This document shows positions 27,399 through 35,488 of a stretch of DNA of 64,000 nt, piece after piece. Source of the DNA: an uncultured Collinsella sp. (GTDB lineage Bacteria > Actinomycetota > Coriobacteriia > Coriobacteriales > Coriobacteriaceae); contig CAJJZP010000013.1 in the NCBI GenBank assembly GCA_905197665.1, positions 1-64,000 on the forward strand. The letters run 5' to 3'. Every line of letters begins with the position of its first letter. Within the stretch, counting starts at the first letter, position 1. The notes under the pieces were generated by a model. That model searched no databases. It was not told where the DNA came from and was given only the letters and a program-made list of their open reading frames with translations. A program made the translations under genes and the position numbers.

Positions 27399-28190
27399 CT
27401 ATTTTGCAATATAGAGCTTGGGATGACTGCGACTGCTCTCGATCGCCGCCGTCATGATGCCCTCGTTGTCTCCATCAACGATGATGCCGTCGAGGTCATC
27501 GATCTGCGCGGACTGATAAAAACTGGTCTTGTTGAACTTTCCCTGGTCAACCATCATGTAGCCCTGGTTTGAGTTGGTAAGGTACATATGCTTGATCATG
27601 GCCGAGAAGTCGTGCTCGACGGTAAAACCGTGGTCGGGGTGGAATCCGTCAGCACTGACAAACGCCTTGTCGGCATGTAGTTTGCTCATGCAGTCGAGCG
27701 TCAGTGCGCCCGCGAGATAGAGGTGGCCCTTGCGCACGGAGCCGCCCAGCAGCACTACCGAAGCATTGGGGAGATTGAAGCTGGCGTAGTTCGCGATTGC
27801 AAGATCGCCGGTGATAATGGTGATCTCACGCTTGTCCATAAGGGCCTTAGCGAAGTAAAAGCCTGTGGTGCCGATATCAATTACCAGAACATCGCCATCA
27901 TCAACAAGAGTTGCTGCGGTTGCGGCGATGGCCTCCTTGGCCTCGACTTGGACATTGATGCGCTCCTCGGGATACGAGATTGCGTTGGAGCGAGAAAGCG
28001 ATACCGCTCCGCCGCGTACGCGACGCAGCTTGCCTTCGGATTCCAGCGAGATGAGGTCGTGTCGTGCGGTGACTTCCGAAACCGAAAAACGGCGAACGAT
28101 GTCGGATACCGAGATATTTGGCTTTTCGGCCAGCCAATTCATGATAAATCGCTGACGCTCGGCCGGTGAAAGGTCTGAAGTAGATGCCAT
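27399..28190 (-). CDS. DeoR-family transcriptional regulator of the sugar locus
   Basis: A 263-residue regulator. The N-terminal winged helix-turn-helix includes SVSDIVRRFSVSEVTARHDL followed by EGKLRRVRGGAV, the DeoR signature. The C-terminal sensor domain (DDGDVLVIDIGTTGFYFAKAL ... DKAFVSADGFHPDHG) binds phosphorylated sugars in this family. The ATG at 28190 has AAAAGGAG upstream; the longer frame is AT-rich leader. It is divergent from a transaldolase and PTS operon, which it very probably regulates in response to a sugar phosphate made or used there. Confidence 0.92.
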   Translation of the reverse strand: MASTSDLSPAERQRFIMNWLAEKPNISVSDIVRRFSVSEVTARHDLISLESEGKLRRVRGGAVSLSRSNAISYPEERINVQVEAKEAIAATAATLVDDGDVLVIDIGTTGFYFAKALMDKREITIITGDLAIANYASFNLPNASVVLLGGSVRKGHLYLAGALTLDCMSKLHADKAFVSADGFHPDHGFTVEHDFSAMIKHMYLTNSNQGYMMVDQGKFNKTSFYQSAQIDDLDGIIVDGDNEGIMTAAIESSRSHPKLYIAK

Positions 28191-28538
28191 ATGCCGCTCC
28201 TTTTGAACAAAAGGTAAAAGATGCGCCTTTCGTAATCGAAATATAACGTATCGATATGAAAAGAACAAGGCAAATTCGAATGAATCAAAAGAACGGAATG
28301 GCATGTCACAAATGCATGCGTAGCAGATAGTTCGCACGTAAACGGGCTATAAAGAGTCTCATTCTGAAGGTGCCGCCCAAAAGAAGTACGTTCACGCCCG
28401 ATATTCGACCGTTCACGGAAAGTTGACAATTGAGCTTTCGATAGCTTTTGAAATGGTTTATAAAAGAAAACCGAAAAGCTTTTGAAACAAAGAAGAAGGC
28501 TTTCGATAGCAATAGTGTTAGATGAGAAAGGACCGAAC
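28191..28538. promoter_or_regulatory. Divergent control region with repeated motifs
   Basis: This 348-base intergenic region is richer in A/T than its surroundings. Toward the aldolase gene it holds two exact copies of GCTTTCGATAGC (28434-28445 and 28499-28510, 65 bases apart) and two copies of AGCTTTTGAAA (28443-28453 and 28477-28487). TTGACA at 28423-28428 is a possible -35 element without a convincing -10. The repeats are the best candidates for DeoR operators. No other gene is seen in the interval. Confidence 0.6.
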
Positions 28539-29249
28539 ATGGCGATCAAGGTGTTTGCCGACGGCGCTAACCTCGAGGGCATGCTTGACATGCATGACAA
28601 TGGCAACGTTCAGGGCTTCACGACCAATCCTTCCCTTATGAAGGCCGGCGGCGTGACCGACTACCGCGCTTTTGCCAAGACGGTTCTTGAGCACATTACT
28701 GATGTGTCGGTCTCTTTTGAGGTATTCGCCGACGACGAGGCAGGTATGGAAGCCGAGGCTCGCGAGATCGCAACCTGGGCAGACAACGTCTACGTTAAGA
28801 TCCCGGCGCTCAACACCAAGGGTGAGTCCACTGCCGCGCTGGTCAAGCGCCTTTCTGCCGACGGCATCAAGGTGAATGTCACCACTATCTTTACGCCCGA
28901 GCAGGTCGACGAGTTTGTCGATGCCGTTTCTGCTGAGACCCCCTCTATTCTGTCCATCTTTGCCGGTCGCATTGCCGATACCGGCGTCGATCCGCTGCCC
29001 CTCATGGCGGAGTCCGTAAAGAAGGCTGCCGTTAAGCCTGCTGCCGAGGTTCTCTGGGCGTCTACGCGCGAGGTCCTCAATATCTTCCAGGCGGAGTCCG
29101 TTGGATGCCAGATCATTACGGTCCCCAATGCCCTTCTTGCCAAACGCAAGAATTTCGGGAAAGATTTGCTTGAGTACTCGCTTGATACGGTCAAGGGCTT
29201 TGCCCGCGACATTCAGGCGCTTGGTTTTCACATTCTGCCCGAGGAGTAG
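28539..29249 (+). CDS. Transaldolase / fructose-6-phosphate aldolase family protein (copy 1)
   Basis: This 236-residue class I aldolase of the small transaldolase (FSA/TalC) group has IKVFADGANLEGMLD and GFTTNPSLMKAGG at the start. The Schiff-base lysine is in NVYVKIPALNT, followed by KVNVTTIFTPEQVDE and LSIFAGRIADTGVDP. It likely cleaves or transfers a three-carbon unit from a ketose phosphate. The N-terminal strand differs from FSA of E. coli (MELYLDT), so the substrate may differ. It is the first gene of an operon with a PTS and has a close paralogue at 31844. ATG at 28539 with GAAAGGA. Confidence 0.9.
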   Translation: MAIKVFADGANLEGMLDMHDNGNVQGFTTNPSLMKAGGVTDYRAFAKTVLEHITDVSVSFEVFADDEAGMEAEAREIATWADNVYVKIPALNTKGESTAALVKRLSADGIKVNVTTIFTPEQVDEFVDAVSAETPSILSIFAGRIADTGVDPLPLMAESVKKAAVKPAAEVLWASTREVLNIFQAESVGCQIITVPNALLAKRKNFGKDLLEYSLDTVKGFARDIQALGFHILPEE

Positions 29250-29258
29250 GGGACGAGT

Positions 29259-29705
29259 ATGCTGACCGATCTTCTTAAGCCCGAGCTTGTTGCCTGCCAC
29301 GTCGAGGCCTCCGACTGGGAGGAAGCGATCAGGGCATGCGGTAAGTTGCTCGTAGACGCTGGCAAATGCGACCAGAGCTATGTTGACGCCATGATTTCAT
29401 CGGTTCACAAATTCGGCCCCTATATGGTCTTGGAAGAGGGCATCGCCATGCCCCACGCTCAGGCAGATGGCAATGTGAGTGAAGCGGGGATCTGTATCGT
29501 CACGCTTGACCCTGCCATTGCGTTTGGACACGAGGATTTCGATCCGGTTCACGTGCTCGTGGGTATTTGCGCACCCGACCCCAAGGCTCATCTTGGCTGC
29601 TTGGCGGAGCTTTCGCAGATGTTCGAGGACGAGGACTGCGTTGCCAAGCTCAGCGCATGCGATACGCCCGAGCAGGTTTTGGAGACCATGCGTTCATTCT
29701 TTTAG
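29259..29705 (+). CDS. PTS system EIIA component, ascorbate/fructose type
   Basis: The 148-residue phosphocarrier of the EIIA-2 (fructose/mannitol/ascorbate) family has its phosphorylated His in VLEEGIAMPHAQADG. It accepts phosphate from HPr and passes it to the EIIB encoded downstream. The start lies 9 bases after the aldolase stop with GAGTAGGGGA as ribosome site. Together with the next two genes it forms a complete sugar-specific permease. Confidence 0.92.
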   Translation: MLTDLLKPELVACHVEASDWEEAIRACGKLLVDAGKCDQSYVDAMISSVHKFGPYMVLEEGIAMPHAQADGNVSEAGICIVTLDPAIAFGHEDFDPVHVLVGICAPDPKAHLGCLAELSQMFEDEDCVAKLSACDTPEQVLETMRSFF

Positions 29706-29780
29706 GCCTTAATGGCACGGCGATGCGTCGCCGCTTTTGGATAGACGGAAAACCGTCACGTGTAGGAGAGGAAGGTTGCC

Positions 29781-30056
29781 ATGCATATCATCACCGTATG
29801 CGGAAACGGCATCGGGTCCAGCCTGATGCTCGCTGGCAAAGTCGAGGAGCTTTGCGAGGAGGAGGGCATCAAGGCCGACGTTGAGTCTATGGACCTAAAT
29901 GGTGCTTCTTCCGCAAATCCGGATCTGTTTATCACCGTTAAGGAGCTCGCCCCCGAGCTCCATGGCAACGTTGTGATCGTTCGCAGCTATGTGAACAAGA
30001 AAAAGATCCGCGAGGATGCCCTTGAGGCCATCAAGGCGGCTGCCGCAAACGCCTAA
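29781..30056 (+). CDS. PTS system EIIB component, ascorbate (SgaB/UlaB) type
   Basis: The protein has 91 residues; MHIITVCGNGIGSSLMLAGK has the P-loop cysteine that carries the phosphate to the incoming sugar. Fold and length match lactose/ascorbate-type EIIB. It lies between EIIA and EIIC, preceded by GGAGAGGAAGG. The sugar is not determined; many UlaA-like systems with aldolases handle other polyols or sugar acids. Confidence 0.92.
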   Translation: MHIITVCGNGIGSSLMLAGKVEELCEEEGIKADVESMDLNGASSANPDLFITVKELAPELHGNVVIVRSYVNKKKIREDALEAIKAAAANA

Positions 30057-30127
30057 AGCGGCATAAAAAAGGGCGGTTCCCTGTGGAAGAGGGAAACGCG
30101 CCCACGTTAGAGAGAAAGGAAGCGCAG

Positions 30128-31519
30128 ATGCAAGCCATCCTTCCCATACTTGAGTTTATCCAATCAATTCTGACCAAGCCAGCGTGGATTATGGGTCTAT
30201 TCGCTTTTGTGGGCCTTGTCGCGCTTAAGCGCCCCGCCCACAAGGTGATGACGGGCACCCTGAAGCCCATTCTGGGTTACATCATGCTGTCTGCCGGCGC
30301 CGCTGTTGTTCAGGAGAACCTTGCTCCGCTGGGTACCTTCATCGAGACCGGTTTCCACATCACCGGCGTCGTGCCCAACAACGAGGTCGTCGTTTCGATG
30401 GCTCAGAGCGTCCTCGGCGTTCAGACCATGATGATCCTGATTCTCGGCTATGTCGTGAACATTATCATTGCCCGCTTTACCAAGTTTAAGTACATCTTCC
30501 TGACGGGCCATCACAGCATGTTTATGGCCTGCCTGCTGTCTGCCGTTCTGCAGGCATCTGGCTTCCAGGATGTCCAGCTTGTCATCGTGGGCGGCATGTT
30601 CCTGGGCCTCGTGAGCGCTATGCTTCCCGCCGTTGGTCAGCGTTTCACCGAGAAGGTTACCGATGGCGATGAAATCGCCATGGGCCACTTCGGTTCACTC
30701 GCCTATTACATCTCCGCTGCAGTCGGTACGCTTTTTGCTAAGGACGCCGAGGAGAACAGCACCGAGAAGATCGAGGTTCCCGAGAAGTTCTCCTTCCTGC
30801 GCGACACCACCATCTCCACGGCTCTTACCATGGCCTTCTTCTACCTGGTTACCGCTTTCGCCGCTTACATCGCAGATCCTGCGGTCGTTACCAAGATCGC
30901 TGGCGGCGACAACGTGATTGTCTATGCCCTGACCTGTGCCCTGTCCTTTGCCGTTGGTGTCACCATCGTCTATAACGGCGTTCGTATGATCCTTGCCGAC
31001 CTGGTCCCGGCTTTCCAGGGCATCTCCAACAAGCTGATCCCCGGTGCCATCCCCGCCGTCGACTGCGCCGTCTTCTTCCCCTATGCTCCCACCGCCGTCA
31101 TCCTCGGCTTTGTCGCTTCCTTTATCGGTGGCGTGGTCGGTATGTTCATCGTGGGCGCTACCCTGGGCATCTTCATCATCCCGGGCATGGTTCCTCACTT
31201 CTTCTGCGGTGCTACCGCGGGCATCTACGGCAATGCTACCGGCGGTCGCAAGGGCGCAGCTCTTGGCGCTTTCGTCAACGGCCTGCTCATCACCTTTGCC
31301 CCGGCCCTGCTCCTGCCCGTTCTTGACGTCTTTGGCTTCAAGAACACTACGTTCGGCGACTTCGATTTCTCCGTCATTGGTATTACGCTTGGCCGCGCTG
31401 CCGAGGCCTTCGGTACCACCGGTGTCTACGCGATTCTTGCTGTCCTTCTGATCGTCGCCTTCGTCCCCAACTTCATCCACACCAAGGGTGCTGTGATCAA
31501 TCACGTTGAGGAAGAGTAA
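30128..31519 (+). CDS. PTS system EIIC component, ascorbate (SgaT/UlaA) family
   Basis: This 463-residue membrane permease starts MQAILPILEFIQSILTKPAW and has about ten to eleven helices. Family segments include GYIMLSAGAAVVQENLAPLG, HHSMFMACLLSAVLQASGF and PGMVPHFFCGATAGIYGNAT. It imports a sugar or sugar acid while phosphorylating it. ATG 30128 follows AGAAAGGAAG. The operon ends in a strong terminator at 31577. Confidence 0.92.
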   Translation: MQAILPILEFIQSILTKPAWIMGLFAFVGLVALKRPAHKVMTGTLKPILGYIMLSAGAAVVQENLAPLGTFIETGFHITGVVPNNEVVVSMAQSVLGVQTMMILILGYVVNIIIARFTKFKYIFLTGHHSMFMACLLSAVLQASGFQDVQLVIVGGMFLGLVSAMLPAVGQRFTEKVTDGDEIAMGHFGSLAYYISAAVGTLFAKDAEENSTEKIEVPEKFSFLRDTTISTALTMAFFYLVTAFAAYIADPAVVTKIAGGDNVIVYALTCALSFAVGVTIVYNGVRMILADLVPAFQGISNKLIPGAIPAVDCAVFFPYAPTAVILGFVASFIGGVVGMFIVGATLGIFIIPGMVPHFFCGATAGIYGNATGGRKGAALGAFVNGLLITFAPALLLPVLDVFGFKNTTFGDFDFSVIGITLGRAAEAFGTTGVYAILAVLLIVAFVPNFIHTKGAVINHVEEE

Positions 31520-31576
31520 TCCAGGCATACGTTAAGCCCTAATCGGGCGGAGCTCCGATAACCGGCTCCTACACGG

Positions 31577-31617
31577 AAGCGGTGACGTCTCAAATGAGGC
31601 GTCACCGCTTTTTGTTT
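31577..31617 (+). terminator. Terminator after the PTS operon
   Basis: AAGCGGTGACG (31577-31587) pairs with CGTCACCGCTT (31600-31610), followed by TTTGTTTT. It lies about 60 bases after the EIIC stop. The rest of the 324-base gap before the second aldolase (31618-31843) shows no ORF; it should hold that gene's promoter, but I could not pick convincing elements. Confidence 0.85.
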
Positions 31618-31843
31618 TGGACTGGTTGTGAAAACGCACCGGTGAAGCGCTGTCTCTGCGCCGCGAACGGAATCAACCGCGATGATCAGCAAAAACGTTT
31701 TGCCGCTGGGGTGTCGATATAAAAATGGTAAAACTGCAAAACCGTTCGCCGAGAAGATGAAAACCCGCAGCTCACGCCTTGATAAACGTAGGTAAAGTGT
31801 TTAGCAGTTTATCGCCCATGTGCAAGCGAAAGGAATCAGGCAG

Positions 31844-32548
31844 ATGGCAATCAAGGTGTTCGCTGACGGTGCAAACCTCGAGGGCATGCTCGACATGTAC
31901 GAGAACGGCAACGTTCAGGGTTTCACGACCAACCCGTCCCTTATGAAGAAGGGCGGCGTGACGGATTACCGCGCGTTTGCCAAGGAGGTCCTGGCCCACA
32001 TCACCGATGTGTCCGTCTCGTTTGAGGTCTTTGCCGACGACGTCGAGACCATGGAGGTCGAGGCCCGCGAGATCGCTACCTGGGCCGAGAACGTCTACGT
32101 CAAGATTCCGTGCGTGACTACCAAGGGCGAGTCCACCGCCGAGCTGGTGCGCAAGCTTTCGGCCGATGGCATCAAGGTCAACGTCACCACCATCTTTACG
32201 CCTACGCAGGTCGACGAGATGGTCGAGGCCGTTGATGCCGAGACGCCATCCATCATCTCGCTCTTTGCCGGCCGTATCGCTGACACCGGCGTCGATCCCA
32301 TTCCGTTTATGACGGAGTCGGTGAAGAAGGCCGCCGCCAAGCCCAACTGCGAGGTCCTGTGGGCGTCCACGCGTGAGCTTATCAATATTTACCAGGCGGA
32401 AGGATGCGGTTGCCAGATCATCACGGTGCCAAACAGCATCCTGGCCAAGCGTAAGAACATCGGCCGTGACCCGTATGAGGTCTCGCTCGATACCGTGCGC
32501 GGTTTTGCCAAGGATATCGCCTCGCTCGGTTTCCATATCCTGCCGTAA
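31844..32548 (+). CDS. Transaldolase / fructose-6-phosphate aldolase family protein (copy 2)
   Basis: The 234-residue close paralogue of the product at 28539 shares IKVFADGANLEGMLDM, GFTTNPSLMKKGGVTDYRAF and the Schiff-base Lys in NVYVKIPCVTT. The two clearly arose by duplication. This copy has its own intergenic region downstream of a terminator, so it may be expressed separately. It lacks the last two residues (EE) of copy 1 and ends GFHILP. The ATG at 31844 is preceded by AGGAATCAGGCAG. Confidence 0.9.
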   Translation: MAIKVFADGANLEGMLDMYENGNVQGFTTNPSLMKKGGVTDYRAFAKEVLAHITDVSVSFEVFADDVETMEVEAREIATWAENVYVKIPCVTTKGESTAELVRKLSADGIKVNVTTIFTPTQVDEMVEAVDAETPSIISLFAGRIADTGVDPIPFMTESVKKAAAKPNCEVLWASTRELINIYQAEGCGCQIITVPNSILAKRKNIGRDPYEVSLDTVRGFAKDIASLGFHILP

Positions 32549-32578
32549 CGCGAACGCTGGCTACATCGCGGGTTGTTC

Positions 32579-32650
32579 GCCCCGGCCTTTCCTTTCCCTA
32601 TCGCTCACGCGCTTCGCGAGGGTCGCGCTAGGCAAAGGAAAGGCCGGGGC
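32579..32650. repeat. Perfect GC-rich hairpin downstream of aldolase copy 2
   Basis: GCCCCGGCCTTTCCTTT (32579-32595) pairs perfectly with 32634-32650 across a 38-base loop. No T-run follows. It is bracketed by two exact copies of TTCCATATCCTGCCGT (32531-32546, the end of the aldolase gene, and 32687-32702). Confidence 0.8.
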
Positions 32651-32710
32651 TGCCGACACGAACTTGCCGGTAGGTTGGTGATAGGCTTCCATATCCTGCC
32701 GTGGACAAAG

Positions 32711-32913
32711 GTACCCCCGCCTGCGCCGTGCAAAATTGAGAGTATTCAGCAAGGTAAAGGCTTTTACCAGCTGGGTGAAGCATGGAACAGCCCCCGTTTT
32801 GGCTCTGATGACGCTAAAACGGGGGCTGTTTCTTGCTTTTTCGTCTCTGAGGGGCATCCGGAACGGTGGAATATGCAGAATACTCGCGATTTTGCACGTC
32901 GCGAGAGGGGGGA
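32711..32913. repeat. Nested palindromic element of about 200 bases
   Basis: The outer arms at 32711-32750 and 32875-32913 are imperfect complements of about 40 bases; the best matching part is GTGCAAAATTGAGAGTATTC against GAATACTCGCGATTTTGCAC. Inside lies a perfect 15-bp hairpin (32786-32830). No ORF is credible. Such nested symmetry suggests a small non-autonomous mobile element or a structured RNA. The element fills most of the 381-base gap between aldolase copy 2 and tex. Confidence 0.65.
32786..32830 (+). terminator. Intrinsic terminator inside the nested palindrome
   Basis: AACAGCCCCCGTTTT (32786-32800) pairs perfectly with AAAACGGGGGCTGTT (32816-32830), followed by TCTTGCTTTTTCG on the plus strand. 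It would end the aldolase copy 2 transcript and could also block read-through from tex on the other strand. Confidence 0.8.
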
Positions 32914-32929
32914 CCCTTGCTTTGGCGGT

Positions 32930-35077
32930 TTACTTCCTCTGCACCATGGTGAGGGAGATCTTCTTGCGGTCGCGATCGACCTTTTCAACCCACACCTTGA
33001 CCGTGTCACCGACGCACACCACGTCGTTGGGGTGCTTGACGAAGCGGTTGGCCAGCTTGGAGATGTGCACGAGGCCGTCCTGGTGCACGCCCACGTCGAC
33101 GAAGGCGCCAAAGTCGACGACGTTGCGCACTGTGCCCTTGAGTTCCATGCCGGGCTCCAGATCGTCGATGGAAAGCGCCGAGCGGCTAAAGACCACCTCG
33201 GGCGCGTCGTCGCGCGGGTCGCGACCGGGCTTCTTGAGCTCGTTGACAATGTCGATGAGCGTTAAGGTGCCGCAGTCCAGGTCGCTTGCCAGCGCCGAGA
33301 TGCTGCCCAGGCGGCGCTCGATATCGGGCACGCCGCCGCGGCTGAGCTCGCTTGCCGCAACGCCGGCGTGCTCCAGGACGGCCGTGGCCACCTCGTAGCT
33401 TTCGGGGTGGACGCTTGTCGCGTCGAGCGGGTTCTTGCCGCCGCTGATGCGCAGGAAACCTGCGGCGTTGAGGTACGCCTTGGGTCCCAGCTTGGGGACC
33501 TTCTTGAGCTGGCGGCGATCGGTAAAGGCGCCGTTTTCCTCGCGGTAGGCCACGATGTTTTTGGCTACGCTCGGCGTGATACCAGATACGTAGCCCAGCA
33601 GGCTCGCGCTCGCGGTGTTGACGTCGACGCCCACGCGGTTGACGACGTCTTCCACCACGTGGCCCAGGGTGCGCGAAAGCTCGGCCTGGTCAAGGTCGTG
33701 CTGGTACTGGCCAACGCCGATAGACTGGGGCGGAATCTTGACGAGTTCTGCCAGCGGATCTTGCAGGCGGCGGCCCAGGCTCATGGCGCCACGTACGGTG
33801 ACGTCCAGGTCAGGATATTCCTGGCTCGCGAGTTCGGAGGCGGAGTACACCGATGCGCCGGCCTCGTTGACGATGGTGTATCGCAGCCCGGGCGCCTGCT
33901 CGGCAATGAACTCCGAGACGACTTCCTCGGTCTCGCGGCTGGCGGTGCCGTTGCCGATGACGATGGTGTTGACGCCGTCTTTCTTGACGAGGCGGGCGAG
34001 CTCGCGCTTGGTGCCGGCGACGTCGTGGCGCGGCTTGGTGGGATAGACCACGCCGTGGTCGAGCAGCTTGCCGGTCTCGTCCATGACGGCGACTTTGCAG
34101 CCGGTGCGGTAGCCCGGATCGAGCGCGAGCACGCGGGCGCCGCGCACGGGGCGGGCCGAGAGCAGGCCCTCGAGATTCTTAGCAAAGACGTTGATGGCCT
34201 CGGTTTGGGCGCGAACGGTGAGCTTGGCACGGGCCTCGCGCTCAAGGGAGGGCGCCATGAGGCGCTTGTAGCCGTCGGCGATGGCGGCATCGAAGACGGG
34301 GGCGAAGACACCCTGGCGTCGGGGCCAACGGCTACCGAGGCGTGCCGTGGCGGCGGCGCCGTCGACGTTGACGCGTACGCGGAGCTTGCCCTCGCGCTCG
34401 CCGCGGTCGATGGCAAGGATGCGGTGGTTGGGGATCTTGCGCACGGGTTCGTCGTAGTTGTAGTAGGGCTCGTAGGGGGTCTTCTCGGCGGGGTCGGTGG
34501 CCTCAACGACGATGTCGGCGGTGTTTTGCGTAAAGGCGCGCAGGTCGGCGACGTTCTCGGGGTCCTCGGCCACCGTCTCGGCCACGATGTCCGCCGCACC
34601 GGCGAGCGCCTTTTCGGGCGTGTCGAAGCCGGCCTGTTCGTTGACGTATGCCGCGGCGGCGTCGAGCGCGCTGCCCTTGGCCGAAGCCTGCATGATGATC
34701 ATATTGGCGAGCGGCTCCAGGCCTGCCTCGCGGGCCTTCTGCGCACGGGTCATGCGCTTTTTGCGATAGGGCTTGTAGAGGTCCTCGACGCGCTGGAGCT
34801 GCGTGGCCTCGCGAATCTGCTGCTCGAGCTCGGGCGTGAGCTTGCCCTGCGCGTCGATGAGCAGGATGACGTCCTCTTTGCGCTGCTCAAGATTGCGCAG
34901 GTAGGACAGGCGCTCGTCGAGCGCACGCAGGGCGACGTCATCCATGCCGCCGGTGGCCTCTTTACGGTAGCGCGAGATAAAGGGGATGGTATTGCCCTCG
35001 TCGATGAGCTTGACGGCCGCCTCGACGTTGGCGGCCTTAAGGTTGAGCTCGTGGGCGAGCTGCGCGATAAGATCCAT
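32930..35077 (-). CDS. tex: Transcription accessory protein Tex (RNA-binding, S1 domain)
   Basis: The 715-residue cytoplasmic nucleic-acid-binding protein has an N-terminal helical region with NTIPFISRYRKEATGGMDD, a YqgF/RNase H-like domain (RVLALDPGYRTGCKVAVMD), helix-hairpin-helix segments (VDVNTASASLLGYVSGI) and a C-terminal S1 domain (GTVRNVVDFGAFVDVGVHQD). Tex acts on transcription and RNA decay. The ATG at 35077 is chosen for its AAGGAG ribosome site; the upstream 29 codons do not fit the family. Confidence 0.95.
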   Translation of the reverse strand: MDLIAQLAHELNLKAANVEAAVKLIDEGNTIPFISRYRKEATGGMDDVALRALDERLSYLRNLEQRKEDVILLIDAQGKLTPELEQQIREATQLQRVEDLYKPYRKKRMTRAQKAREAGLEPLANMIIMQASAKGSALDAAAAYVNEQAGFDTPEKALAGAADIVAETVAEDPENVADLRAFTQNTADIVVEATDPAEKTPYEPYYNYDEPVRKIPNHRILAIDRGEREGKLRVRVNVDGAAATARLGSRWPRRQGVFAPVFDAAIADGYKRLMAPSLEREARAKLTVRAQTEAINVFAKNLEGLLSARPVRGARVLALDPGYRTGCKVAVMDETGKLLDHGVVYPTKPRHDVAGTKRELARLVKKDGVNTIVIGNGTASRETEEVVSEFIAEQAPGLRYTIVNEAGASVYSASELASQEYPDLDVTVRGAMSLGRRLQDPLAELVKIPPQSIGVGQYQHDLDQAELSRTLGHVVEDVVNRVGVDVNTASASLLGYVSGITPSVAKNIVAYREENGAFTDRRQLKKVPKLGPKAYLNAAGFLRISGGKNPLDATSVHPESYEVATAVLEHAGVAASELSRGGVPDIERRLGSISALASDLDCGTLTLIDIVNELKKPGRDPRDDAPEVVFSRSALSIDDLEPGMELKGTVRNVVDFGAFVDVGVHQDGLVHISKLANRFVKHPNDVVCVGDTVKVWVEKVDRDRKKISLTMVQRK

Positions 35078-35170
35078 GGAACTCCTTGCGTTTATGGTGC
35101 ATTTGCAGCACAGAGCCACCAAGGATACCACCCGTCCCAAAAGACTGTTTTGGGGCCGCGTCACAAAAAC

Positions 35171-35308
35171 GGCCTATCTACTACGTTTTACCCGTAGGGG
35201 CTGACCATGCCCTTGTTTTCCGAAGATCGGCAACCCGTCTACCTGCGGTTTTTATTTCGCGAAATTCGGTATGGTTGAGGGTGATCGGTTAAACGTAGTA
35301 GATAGGCC
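35171..35308. repeat. Dispersed element with 18-base inverted ends (copy 1)
   Basis: GGCCTATCTACTACGTTT (35171-35188) and its exact complement (35291-35308) bound a 138-base segment with no ORF, in the 411-base gap between tex and the oxidoreductase operon. The right half (TCTACCTGCGGTTTT ... GGTTAAACGTAGTA) recurs at 44664-44742. Short size, terminal inverted repeats and dispersal resemble a MITE, but no target duplication is obvious. Confidence 0.7.
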
Positions 35309-35380
35309 CATTTCGTGGCGAACGAACCAAGCCGAGGTGCAAAAAGGCCCCCCGTCTCAGAAAATCATTGGAAACGTAGC

Positions 35381-35415
35381 AAAATGCCCCGCGGGCAGGA
35401 GGCTGCTCGCGGGGC
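35381..35415 (-). terminator. Terminator of the oxidoreductase/MFS/SDR group
   Basis: On the minus strand GCCCCGCGAGCAG pairs with CTGCCCGCGGGGC (35386-35415, one mismatch) and is followed by ATTTT. It lies about 75 bases past the Gfo/Idh stop. Confidence 0.7.
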
Positions 35416-35488
35416 AAAGAAGAGGGGCTTATTTGTGGCGGACCGAGGGACTCGGCATGGGGTTTCTGCCGCGGCCGCTCTCAAGGCA

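Noticed and set aside
33368..35197. 609-residue plus-strand open frame opposite tex
   Set aside because: Shadow of tex; no domain features and no ribosome site.
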